NCBI RefSeq assembly: GCF_018873765.1
Contig: NC_057926.1
Coordinates: 35,076,946 to 35,140,945 of the forward strand
DNA length: 64,000 bases
From: Telopea speciosissima
Taxonomy: Eukaryota; Streptophyta; Magnoliopsida; Proteales; Proteaceae
Direction: 5' to 3'
Shown piece by piece: positions 54,111-64,000 of this stretch (positions are counted from its first letter, which is position 1; each line of letters begins with the position of its first letter). Below the pieces are notes generated by a model. It was not told the origin of the DNA, searched no databases, and saw only the letters and a program-made list of their open reading frames with translations. Made by a program: the position numbers and the translations under genes.

Positions 54111-54979
54111 GGGGGGGGTTGGAACACTCGCAAGGCCCAACTTGAAGAAACTCCACTTTGCATGGTGAGATTTGAGTAGAGATTTTGGGATGGATGATTA
54201 ACATGTTGAGATTTAACTCAGGTTAGATGACATTTTTGGATTCCAATTACAGAACGCAACTTATGTCTAATAAGGGAAGTGCAGGCTTCCAAGTCTTACG
54301 GTTCAGGGTGTGTGTGTAAGTGTTTTTGGGAGGGGGGGGGGTGTGGGTGTTGGGTTTGGAGAGTTAATTCTGAAATTCCCATCATACTAAGCCACTTCTC
54401 ATGAATCAATTTAAAACTGATTAAGACATGGTTGATTTATTATATTCTTAAGAAAGGAGCTGGCAATGTTTTTTAATCTATGCAGTTATTTGATGGGTCT
54501 ATAATTTACTGTTTCGATGGGCTGATCCATTTATAAATCACCCAGTGCAGACATCAGCAAGAGAGGTTGATCCAAGCCATTTGTTCAGGCGACAAATAAG
54601 TAAAATTTGCATATAATTCATGAATAATCTGGAGTGTGAAGAGATCTGTGAGCAGTAGAGCAATTGTTCATCTGCCCGGGACGGTGTAATGTCCTAATTC
54701 CATATTAGTAGCCATCAAATCCTGGTGATATTATATAGGGGGGAGCGTAGGGGCTATTTGCGTGTGACAGCCAATGAGAGTGTATACGTTGGCATCTTGT
54801 GGGTGGGATTTCTGCCTTTCATGGGGGGTTAGGGTGGTCATTTTGTCCTCCACTGTGTCTGGGCGTGGCCTCCTCAACATAGAATATTTTTTCTATTATA
54901 TTTAAGCCATTTATTTTTGTTCTTCTGGAGAAGAGGTCGCATGAAATGTAGAGGATACGCTAGAGAAAAATAGAGAAGG
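54111..54979. other. non-coding stretch, no gene seen
   Basis: G-rich homopolymers (about 54107-54118 and 54332-54341) and AT-rich DNA. 'ggcgtggcctcctcaac' and nearby phrases at 54860-54880 resemble internal sequence of the 'gggcacg/ggccac' MITE family but cannot be delimited. Confidence 0.45.
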
Positions 54980-54984
54980 GAAAA

Positions 54985-55415
54985 TGTTATGCCTACAATG
55001 ACACCTGGAGCCCACATGAATCCTCTAGCAGAAGACGTGGCAGCAAGCATGGAGGAGGCTGGAGAAACTCTACGTCAAATGGATGGTGCTCCACGATGAA
55101 CGGCTAGAATGAGGAAACGTCCCATCCATTTGGATGATTTTGTATGAGGAGTAGAGTGTAAGGGGGAATTAAGGTACTCAGGGAATTCTGTTAGTTATCA
55201 GGAATGAGGGAGCGTAGGTGTCAAGTATGGATAGGGAGAGTAACATGAGGTACTGTCAGGAATCATGACCATTGGGTCAGTCTATAAATAACTGCAACTC
55301 AGTCTTATGAAAGATATGAAAAGTTAATTCTCAATCCTTTCTCTCTTTCTCTCTCTCTCTTTCTCTTTTTCTTCTTCTTCTACCTCTTGACTCTCTTTCT
55401 CACAGTGACGTATCA
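54985..55415 (+). repeat. 5' LTR of the chromovirus
   Basis: 431 bp. It has a TATA-like CTATAAATAACTG near 55283 and a CT-rich block near its end. About twenty single-base differences from the 3' LTR are visible, nearly all of them transitions. Confidence 0.95.
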
Positions 55416-55435
55416 TCTGGTCTGACCTGCCGGAT

Positions 55436-56450
55436 ATGGCTGACGGCACGCGACTAAGACAAATCGATGAATCGATCAGACAACTGGGAACAACTTCGAC
55501 GGAGCAAGGCGAAGGTCTGAATGCTCTACATGAATCAATCAACGACCAGAGGTAGGCTCTATCCGACTTGGTTGCCAGATAACCGCGATGGATGGCAGAC
55601 TGGAACAAGTGCTAAGGTTTACACCACCAACTCCGGAGCAACGTCCCGGAAACGATGGTGGCCAACTGGGAATACTGGGACCTCCACCCAACAATCCACC
55701 GCCACCCAACAACCCGATCCAGACAAGGACGATCTGTTTGGAGTTTCCCCGGTTTGACGGTGTCGATCCCGTGGGTTGGATCTTCAAGGCGGAGAGATTT
55801 TTTGATTTCCACGCCACCCCCAACGAGTAGCGCCTGCTAGTCTCATCGTTCCATATGGATGGATAAGCCCTTCAGTGGTTCTAGTGGATGCACCGGACCG
55901 GGGAGTTCACCACATGGGATACCTTCACTAGAGCATTGGAAATTTGCTTCGGACCCTCAGAGTATGATGACCCTCAAGCGTCTCTGGCCAAGCTGACGCA
56001 AAGCTCCACAGTAGCAGACTATCAATCCAAGTTTGAATCATTAGCAAACCACATCAATGACCTTTCATCTACCTTCCTTGTGAGTTGTTTTATTTCAGGG
56101 CTTCGCCCAAAAAATAAAAAACGAGGTCATGGCCTTTAAGCCGACAACCATGGCACACACGGTTGGTTTGGCTCGTCTCCAAGAGACCAAATTAGTAGAA
56201 ATGCGTCGATCTTATTCCAGGTCTTTCTACCCTCCAGCAAAATCCGCGCCATCATTTACAAGGCCATCCAATTCGCCTACTCCCATATCTCAGTTCTCAC
56301 TGGCAACCAAACCTTCCACGACAATACCCATTAAGAGACTTACACCTGTGGAGATGCAGCAGAGTTGAGAACGCGACCTCTGTTACAACTGCAAGGAGAG
56401 GTTTACGCCAGGCCACCGTTGCAAAACTCGACAGCTGTTCTTGTTGGAAT
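55436..56450 (+). pseudogene. chromovirus gag
   Basis: Starts 'MADGTRLRQIDESIRQLG' at 55436. The capsid-like region reads 'PRFDGVDPVGWIFKAERFFD' (about 55750-55810), then 'TWDTFTRALEICFGPSEYDD' and 'VADYQSKFESLANHI'. A CCHC-like knuckle 'CYNCKERFTPGHRC' lies at about 56378-56420. In-frame stops are at 55828, 55864, 55882 and 56366, with further breaks near 55553 and a frame change near 56110. Confidence 0.85.
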
Positions 56451-59400
56451 ACGATGAGGAAGAAGCCCATGAAGCTGAGCCAACTGAGGATCTCACACTA
56501 CTTGAGCTTGCAGAGCCGGTTTTAGAAACCATGATGGTAACAATTGAGCTGTCGTACCACTCCATGACCGGTATGATCTCTCCAACAACTCTTAGGTTTA
56601 CTGGTTACATAACTGGAAACCCAATAAAAGTCTTAATTGATGGAGGAAGTACACACAACTTCATACAGAGCAGGGTGGCTCAACATTTGGGTTTAACTGT
56701 AGAGGCAACACCTAATATTACCGTAATGGTAGGGAGTGGAAGTCGATTGGTCTGTGAGGGAGGGACTCATCAAATAAATTCCATTGAAATTACAAAACTA
56801 TACTGTATCAGTCGATGCCTATGTGTTACCCCTCTTTGGGGCAGATTTAATTTTGGGGGTACAATGGCTGGCTCGATTGGGCCCTGTAGTGTTTGATTAT
56901 GGCCAACTAACAGTTGAATTCCAGGTTGAAGGTACATCGGCCAAGTTGATAGGTGAGTTTCGCAGGTGCCAGCCCAGCTACAGTACCATAACCTATGTAG
57001 ACTTGTGGAAACTTATGTGACATTGTTCAGGCTTGAGATACAGCCAGTTGTTGCCTCACCACCCAGTTGTGACCAAGCAGAATTGCAAACACTTTTTGAG
57101 GCCTATTCGACAGTTTTTGAAGAACCCAAGCAGCTGCCTCCTGAATGGGAACAAGATCATGCTATTCATCTGCAGCCAGGAGCCCAGCCCGTTAATGTTC
57201 GGCCCTGTTGGTATCCCCACTTCCAGAAGGGGGAAATTGAGAACCAGGTGGCCGAGATGCTCTCCATCGGCATCATACGCCCTAGTACCAGCCCCTTCTC
57301 ATCACTGGTCCTATTGGTGAAAAAAAGAGATGGTACATGGCGATTTTGTGTCGATTACCGGGCCTTGAATGCCATCACAATCAAGGATCGGTTCCCCATA
57401 CCCACCATAGATGAGCTGTTTGACGAGCTACATGGAGCATGCTATTATTCCAAGTTGGATTTGCGGTCCGGGTATCATCAAATACGTGTCCGATGCGAAG
57501 ATATTCACAAGACCGCTTTCCGGACTCATGAGGGGCATTATGAGTTCGTGGTGATGCCCTTTGGGCTTACCAATGCCCCATCGACATTTCAAGCTATGAT
57601 GAATTCTATTTTTCGTCTGTTCCTACGGAAATTCGTTTTAGCATTCTTTGATGATTTACTAATTTACAGTCGCACTTGGCAGGCCCATATGCAGTATCTC
57701 CAGTTAGTGCTACAAACACTTAGGGACCATACATTATTTGCTAAACGGTCCAAATGTGTGTTTAGGTAGCAGAGCATTGACTATTTGGGCTATGTGGTCT
57801 CGGCTCAGAGGCTGGCAGTAGATCCCAACAAAATTGAGGCCATAGTCTCCTGGACCATACCTCGCAACATTAGAGATCTTCGAGGATTCTTGGGCTTCAC
57901 GGGGTACTACAGGAGGTTTATCCGAGGATATGCACACCTCGCAACACCTCTAACTGAGCTACTAAAGAAGGGCGCTTATCAGTGATCTATTGCAGACCAA
58001 CATGCTTTCTCCACACTCTAGACAGCCATGACACAGGCTCCAGTGCTCACCTTGTCGGATTTCTCCTTGCCCTTTACCATCGAAATTGATGCCTCTGGAG
58101 TGGGGATAGGGGTGGTATTGTCTCAAAAGGGGCACCCATTGGCCTATTTCAGCAAGAAATTGTCACCAAAGATGCAGGGTTCTTCAACTTATATCCACGA
58201 AATGTTCGCTATCACCCAGGCAGTAGCACGTTGGCGGCAATACCTATTGGGTCGAAAGTTCCTTATCAAAACCGATCAAAAGAGCCTTTGTGAGCTCACC
58301 AACCAGGTCATCCAGACTCCTGAGCAACAACAATGGCTTTCCAAGTTGTTAGGCTACATCTTTGAGATCACGTATAAACTAGGCCGCGAGAACAGAGCTG
58401 CTGATTCCTTGTCACGCATGCTAGATGTTGACCTTACTCTATTTTCCATTTCAGTCCCTACCTTTGATTTCCTTCAGGAATTGCAATCGGCTATAGCCTC
58501 TTCACCTGAAGTTCAGCGTATACGTGAAGGATTGGGTACTGCCCCATGGTTATTTCCTGAATATACCTTTCGTGATGGGCTTCTATATTACTGGCATCGT
58601 CTGATAATTCCTTCTGTCTCCAGTCTTCGTGGGAAATTCCTACATGAATTCCACTCTTCCCCACAAGGACATGCTGGTTATTTACGAACGTATAAACGAA
58701 TGGCCAACAACTTATATTGGAAGGGATTGAGGACGGATGTTAAACGTTTTGTATCAGAATGCGCCATCTGCCAGCAAATGAAAACTTCTAATTGCTCACC
58801 GGCTAGACTCCTACAGCCACTACCCATTTCGGAGCTGGTGTGGGAGGATGTTTCGATGGATTTTATTACTGGCTTACCTCCATCAACGGGGAAGACGGCC
58901 ATTATGGTTGTGGTCGATAGGTTGATGAAGTATGCGCACTTTTGCCCCCTACCTCCCAATTTTACAAGTCACAAAGTAGCCGAGGTGTTCACGATAGAGG
59001 TTATCAAACTTCATGGCCTCCCCCGTTCCATCGTAAGTGATCGGGAACCCCTCTTCCTCAGTTCTTTTTGGCATGATCTCTTCAAGCTCCAGGGGACAAC
59101 ATTGTCTATGAGTACGTCTTACCATCCACAAACCGACGGCCAAACTGAAGTTCTCAATCGCTGCCTGGAGATGTACTTGCGCAACTTCATTTTTGACGAC
59201 CCAAAATAGTGGGCGAAGCACCTTCCATGGGCGGAATTTTGGTACAACATGGCTTATCACTCTGCTATGGGCACTACCCCTTTCCATGCCCTTTATGGTC
59301 GCTCACCCCCCACACTGCTCCGCTATATACCGGATAGCTCGAGTAACTTGGCCGTCGACCAGGAAATGCAGACACGAGATCAAATCCTTCGTGAACTCAA

Positions 59401-59900
59401 ATCCAATTTGGTTCGTGCCCAGGCTAGGATGAAAGCCTGATAGGAAACACACTGATCAGGAGTTCTCTATAGGAGATTGGGTTTTTGTTTGCTTGCGCCC
59501 TTACCGACAATAATTTGTGGCTTTTTGCTCCAACCAAAAGCTCTCATGGCGTTTCTTTGGCCCCTTTTAAGTCCTGGAGCTTATTGGCAAGGTGGCGTAC
59601 AAATTGAACCTCCCATCTTCTACCCAAATACACCCTGTGTTTCACGTTTCGGTTCTTAAACCTTGTGTTGGGGACGCTGCAACTCAACTTCAAGCTCTCC
59701 CACCACTCTCTGCAGTAGAAACATCCACCCCTACTCCTGTAGCCATTTTACAAGTTGGCAATATTATTCGTGGTAGCTCAATCGTCAAGCAGGCTTTGAT
59801 GCAATGGCAGGGGTTTCCTCTGGAGCCTCTTGGGTGGATCTCTCTGTTCTTCAGGACACGTTCCCTAATATCAACCTCGAGGATAAAGTTTCTAGTGGTG
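56451..59900 (+). pseudogene. chromovirus pol: protease, RT, RNase H, integrase, chromodomain
   Basis: The protease has 'KVLIDGGSTHNFIQSRVAQH' (56625-56690), with DGG where DSG is usual. RT is in the frame of 56966-57769: '[20 protein letters not shown]', '[15 protein letters not shown]', '[18 protein letters not shown]' and the catalytic '[11 protein letters not shown]'. RNase H follows ('TIEIDASGVGIGVVLSQKG', 58080). The integrase zinc motif is H...H and 'CAICQQMK' (58640-58790). The core has 'DVSMDFITGLPPSTGKTAI', 'IVSDREPLFLSSFWHDLF' and 'YHPQTDGQTEVLNRCLE'. A C-terminal chromodomain ('ALMQWQGF', then after a shift 'WVDLSVLQDTFPNINLE') ends near 59890. Stops are at 57767, 57983, 58019 and 59207, and frameshifts near 56780, 57015 and 59820. 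All catalytic acids of RT and integrase are present. Confidence 0.92.
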
Positions 59901-59905
59901 GGTAA

Positions 59906-61442
59906 TGTTACGCCTACAATGACACCTGGAGCCCACATGAATCCTCTGGCAGAAGATGTGGCAGCAAGCATGGAGGAGGCTGGAGAAACTCCACGTCAAA
60001 TGGATGGTGCTCCACGATAAACGGCTAGAATGAGGAAACGTCCCACCCATTTGGATGATTTTGTATGAGTAGAGTGTAAGGGGCAATTACGTAGGGGTAT
60101 CAATTACAGACCCGCACCGGCTGGGCCGATCGAAGTCGACCAATCAAAAATCGAGACTGACACGATCGACTATAATTGTGCCGGGCTTAAGGGCCGACCG
60201 ATTTATAATCGGTCGTTCCCAGTGTAGCATGAGACACCGACCGACCCGACCAAATATCAATAAATAGTTTTTTTAATGAATGTGATTTAACCATTAAATT
60301 ATTAAACACCGTTGGACGTTGGAACTTGGCAATTGGCATGGTAATTATAATATATTAATGCACAAGAATGACAAAATACAGATTGTGACATATATTGATG
60401 TGATTATATTTATGTTATATTATATCCACTGACAGAAGTCTGAAGTCCACAATTATTACAGTACTAAAATGTGCTCCATCCTATCTCGTCTCCATCTCTC
60501 CTCCTACTTCTTCTTTTCTCTCTCTCTGCATACCAGCTTTTCACCAACTCCGTGAGGCACCGAGGCGAGATCTGAAAAACTTTCCATGGTAACTCTTTGT
60601 GGCTAGACAAGAAACTTGAAAAACCACTGAAACCGCTAAAGCCTAAGCAGTGAGCACCACATCGTCGGCAACCTCTGGTTTTAGATTTAGAATTTACCTC
60701 TTTTTCCTTCCCATGAAAGATGCAGACAAACTTGCCCCATATAGATTTGAAATTGAAATTTGCAGCAATCTCTTCCTATCCCTCGTTCAGCCTTTCAGAG
60801 TTGCTTTGGGCTTTGTTTCAACAGGGATCGAGAATTAGCGGTAGACATAATAATGGAATGAATTCTGCAATTTCGTAACCATGTTTTCACCCTCAAAGAG
60901 CTGGGGGTTGTTCCCCATCTGTTTCAGGCTAAAGGGATAATCCACCTGCAACTCTTGGTATTCCTCTTTTAGGTCTCATCTTCTAGGCAGAGACCAATTG
61001 TACGTGTTGGCATAGAATCGGGCAACCAACCTACTATTTACCTTTGGTCACGGTGGAAAGATTTTGAGACCGATTCTTTAATCGGGTGGTCACAGGCTGG
61101 GGTCTCAATTTTGTAAGACCGATGAAGGCCCGACCGAAACTGGCTGAGACCGACTGGTTGACACCCCTGGAATTAGGGTACTCAGGTAATTCTACTAGTT
61201 GTCAGGAATGAGGGAGCATAGGTGTCAAGTATGGATAAGGAGAGTAATATGAGGTACTATAAGGAATTATGACCGTTGGATCAGTCTATAAATAACTGTA
61301 GCTCAGCTTTATGAAAGATATGAAAAGTTAATTCTCAACCCTCTCTCTCTCTCTCTTTTTCTTCTTCTTCTTCTTCTTCTTCTTTTTCTTTCTTTGTCTT
61401 CTTCTTCTACCTCTTGACTCTCTTTTTCACAGTGATGTATCA
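59906..61442 (+). repeat. 3' LTR of the chromovirus, interrupted by a MITE
   Basis: It matches the 5' LTR at 59906-60091 and about 61170-61442. A (TTC)n run near 61362-61405 is expanded relative to the 5' LTR. It lies directly downstream of a purine-rich 'agtggtgggtaa'. Confidence 0.95.
60092..61169. mobile_element. non-autonomous hAT-like element, 1078 bp, in the 3' LTR
   Basis: It starts TAGGGGTATCAATT and ends GGTTGACACCCCTG, the same ends as the 649-bp element at 13163-13811. The flanks CAATTACG and GAATTAGG are a decayed 8-bp duplication, and the empty site in the 5' LTR reads GAATTAAG. The interior has 'gaccgaccga' phrases at both ends and no ORF with a recognisable domain; a 62-codon frame at 60650-60838 is not called. 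Confidence 0.88.
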
Positions 61443-61447
61443 GAAAA

Positions 61448-62447
61448 GGGCTCGACGAAAAACACCATGGATACTTCTAAGTTTAACTGTTAAATTGAAG
61501 CATATAAAACCAAACTTTTCCTGATGGTGACCACCGCCATTGCCACCAACTCTTTGCCACCACAACTCCGCCACCTCCGGCATCACCCTCTTCCCACCTT
61601 GGCCCCACCTTTGCACCCCCGCCTCCCCCCACCACCAATCTCTCCTAAAGAAATAAAAGAGAATTTATTGTCAGAATTAAACTATCAAATGGATTTCTTA
61701 TTTTTTAAATATTTCAGATTGATGCAGCCAGAATAATTTCAATTTCTTGATCAAAAATCTATTTGTTGACTACTTCATTAAATCAATCCAAAATTGAAAT
61801 AGAAAACGTACCAAATCTGGCCTTAATGATGTAAATAACACAAACTGAAGACAGGTGGGAGTGGATTTACCTCTTAATAGGATCGTAATCTTGCCATGCT
61901 GTCCAACGTTACTCTGGCATCTTGCTGTCTCTATTTGCTACTTTGGTATCTCACCTTCTAATAGATCCTCTCTCTCTCTCTCTCTAGATGCTGAAAATTG
62001 CCAGCCGTTGCAACCTCACTTATGCTGATGTATTAATTGGGTCACATCAACCAATATTCTCCTACTTAGTCCATATTGCCCCATGTCAAGAAGATACTTT
62101 AACAACTAGTTAATCCTAAGGACTACTCAATTTTCAAAATAAAAATTTTAGCCATGAATTAAGGTGGTACATGTCTAATTTCAAAAACACTCCTTCCTTC
62201 CATTACAATGAGCTATCCATTTTCAAAATCAACCCTTATGTCATATGTTTCAACTTTATAGAATCAATCTCATGGTCAATTCTAGATCCAACTTTTATTG
62301 TCTTTTTGTCCTTATGGGTACTGCCATTTCAAAACTATATTTGTGCAAATCAAATAAATAACATAAATACTTCATTTGCATATGCCATACTTAATCTTCA
62401 AATTTCTTTAGTGGACGTCTTTTTGTGAAAGAGTCAACAATAATATA
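61448..62447. other. non-coding stretch, no gene seen
   Basis: Contains a C-rich stretch (61540-61640) and a CT microsatellite (about 61968-61985). The 85-codon frame at 62171-62428 is AT-rich, shows no domain and is not called. Confidence 0.5.
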
Positions 62448-63483
62448 TGTTGAACCATAGGAGTCCATACCTCATGTTTTGGTGATGAAACAACATTTTG
62501 GATGATGATAGTTGGGATTACTAATATGTATATACATGTGAAAGGTCTAAACAATCCCTTGAATTTAAAGAAGCATCAAAGAGATATATCATCAAGTGAG
62601 AAACATCAAAAGGGGCAAAATTCAAGGAAGTCTTCTAGATCAGATGGAAAAACTTTTTCAAGACTCAAGCTCAGCAAAGAATGAACATATAATGTCTTAC
62701 AAGCATCAATACAGAATAAGACATCTATAGCAGAGGATTTCATATTTGATTTGTAATATCTTATAATTCTATATTCTATCTTTAGAACAACTTTTGAGCT
62801 AACAACACCAATATTCTTTATGTTTTAATTGAGAACCTTTTCTTTAGGATTTAAAGGTTGTGAGAGTTCTTAACCTATTTATCTACATTCTTAGAGGTGT
62901 TTTTTTTTTTTTTTTTTTTTTTTTTTTTGTTTCTCTTACAATTTAAGAGTGTTGTTATTTTGTGTAAGACACAAGAAGAGTCACTTGGTGACGGACTATT
63001 GGGAGAACACTTGGTTTGGTGTTGAACCATTAAAAAACACCTAAAGGTTTGTAGTGAGCTAAGGAAAGCTACTGTAAGGGTATCCATTGAGAGTGAAAAG
63101 CCAAAATGTGAGGAGCACTTGAGTGTGGATGTAGGCCGAGTTCCTGAATCAGTGTAACTCTCTCTCTCTCTCTCTCTTTCTCATTTTATTAATTCCCTCT
63201 TTTTTTTTTTTGTAAAATCTAAAGGGGAAAGTTTTCATACATGGTTGTGTAAGCCGTGTATGTGAGAGGGTGGGAGTTTCAAGATATTAATTAATGGGTA
63301 GGGGTTTATGACTTTTAAAACTCTTTGTGAGAGGGGACACGACCATGCATGCTTACACGGCCGTGTATGAAAATTTCCCCCAAATCTTAATATCTTCTAC
63401 AATCATTTTGTTAAAAGTTTTTGAACTTTAACTTTTAGATTCTATTTTTTAGAAACCCAATTCACCCCCTCTTGGGATGCCCA
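62448..63483 (+). repeat. Copia LTR, SIRE/Maximus-like, with a nested MITE
   Basis: It starts TGTTGAACCATAGG with 'catgttttggtgatgaaac' close behind and ends 'acccaattcaccccctcttg', both typical phrases of long SIRE/Maximus-type Copia LTRs as I know them. T30 (about 62900-62928) and CT (63159-63177) tracts lie inside. The MITE at 63224-63381 is nested. Borders are approximate. Confidence 0.5.
63224..63381. mobile_element. Mutator-like MITE, 158 bp, with near-perfect 9-bp TSD
   Basis: The inverted ends GGGGAAAGTTTTCATACATG and GGGGGAAATTTTCATACACG continue into 'gtgtaagc' on both sides. The flanking 9-mers AAATCTAAA (63215-63223) and AAATCTTAA (63382-63390) differ at one base. Confidence 0.8.
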
Positions 63484-64000
63484 ATGAGAGCTTAGTTCTC
63501 TTTACTAGGATATAAACAACTTGAAGAGTGAGATGACATCCTAGATGTATTTTGAAAATATGAAAGCCATTTTGCATCTCGTTCACCAACATTCAACAAA
63601 AATCAACTTCAATTTTTGGAAAACAAAAACTGATGGTTTTCTTTCAATCATTGATTAAAATTGTTGGCAAATCGTTAAAAATAGGTTCAAAGAACCTACA
63701 ACGTACTAAAGTTGGAGAAGTTTCATTACCAAATCTTTAGGTGAAATAATCTGCTAAAGACTTGTTCCAGCTTTCCAGTTCCACTTCAAGAGTATCATCC
63801 TTTGTTCTCTTTGTTTTTCCCCCATCCCATCTTCTTGATGGAAACTTCTTGTTTTTCATGTTGTATTGAGTGTGTTGTATTTTGTGGGTTCACATAATTA
63901 TAATCGGATTTGTATTTGTAATGGGGACGGCTTTTGGGTATTTAAGAGTTGGAATTTGAAGGAATGACTCGCACACTTGTGTGGAGTTTTTGTTGTATAT
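63484..64000 (+). pseudogene. degraded Copia leader and gag start, then unidentified DNA
   Basis: 'aatgagagcttagttctctt' looks like a primer-binding region (TGGTATCAGAGC) that has lost about seven bases, followed by a leader phrase and 'gatgacatcctag'. 'FNFWKTKTDGFLSIID' at about 63610-63655 resembles the start of Copia gag. Nothing clear follows after about 63660. 'gggtatttaagagttgg' near 63935 could be a TATA-like box of something beyond the window. Confidence 0.35.

Larger units (their letters stand above)
54985..61442 (+). mobile_element. complete Ty3/Gypsy chromovirus (Reina-like), 6458 bp, TSD GAAAA
   Basis: LTRs at 54985-55415 and 59906-61442 begin TGTTA.GCCTACAATGACACC and end CAGTGA.GTATCA. 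GAAAA is perfect at 54980-54984 and 61443-61447. The order is gag with zinc knuckle, protease, RT, RNase H, integrase and chromodomain on the plus strand, as in chromoviruses. The short 431-bp LTR and compact size suggest the Reina clade (inference). The 3' LTR is enlarged by a 1078-bp hAT-like MITE. Many stops make it inactive. Confidence 0.95.

Noticed and set aside
55539..55830. Pro-rich frames on both strands near the chromovirus gag
   Set aside because: They are alternative readings of the Pro-rich gag linker; only the plus-strand frame fits gag.

Overview
This is a 64 kb piece of a flowering-plant nuclear chromosome. The evidence is spliced genes with GT/AG introns, a G-box-binding bZIP gene of the angiosperm bZIP16/bZIP68/GBF1 type, a fasciclin-like arabinogalactan protein gene, and plant lineages of LTR retrotransposons, LINEs, hAT elements and Mutator-like MITEs. 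The species cannot be read from the sequence. Only two genes look intact; most of the rest is nested or decayed mobile DNA.

Layout. 1-2993: 3' part of a Tat-lineage Gypsy element (antisense extra ORF, about 57-bp tandem repeats, 3' LTR). 2994-5762: non-coding DNA with MITEs and a local duplication. 5763-15560: minus-strand Tekay/Del-type LTR plus the pol tail, split by a complete 6.5 kb hAT transposon (8399-14886) that itself carries a 649-bp hAT-like MITE. 15879-16889: polyadenylated retrocopy of a Werner-exonuclease-like gene between 17-bp direct repeats. 16890-17880: LINE tail with an RNase H domain. 18632-25309: decayed minus-strand Copia element split by a 2.8 kb non-autonomous LTR element (TSD AGGAC). 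25310-26633: upstream region and 5' leader of the bZIP gene.

26634-51914: a 419-codon bZIP gene in 12 coding exons over about 25 kb. Its introns are filled with transposons: three solo LTRs of one family with unusual TG...TTA ends, a Mutator-like element, a pair of related MITEs, a perfect 151-bp tandem duplication, an L1-type LINE tail, and an RTE-type LINE broken by a solo LTR and by a complete 4.2 kb Copia element (TSD TCTTC). 52132-52445: tandem duplication just past the gene that duplicates an AATAAA. 52930-53685: intronless fasciclin-like arabinogalactan gene on the minus strand, tail-to-tail with the bZIP gene. 54985-61442: complete but dead chromovirus (TSD GAAAA) whose 3' LTR carries another hAT-like MITE. 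62448-64000: Copia LTR and leader of SIRE-like appearance with a Mutator-like MITE inside.

The bZIP protein is expected to act in the nucleus on ACGT-core promoters, and the FLA protein at the cell surface; nothing links them functionally beyond position. I found no new enzymatic or defence system. The most informative content is transposon biology: nested insertions dated by target-site duplications, decay that looks like methylcytosine deamination, two Copia elements that both lack most of gag, and one LTR family found three times in the introns of one gene.
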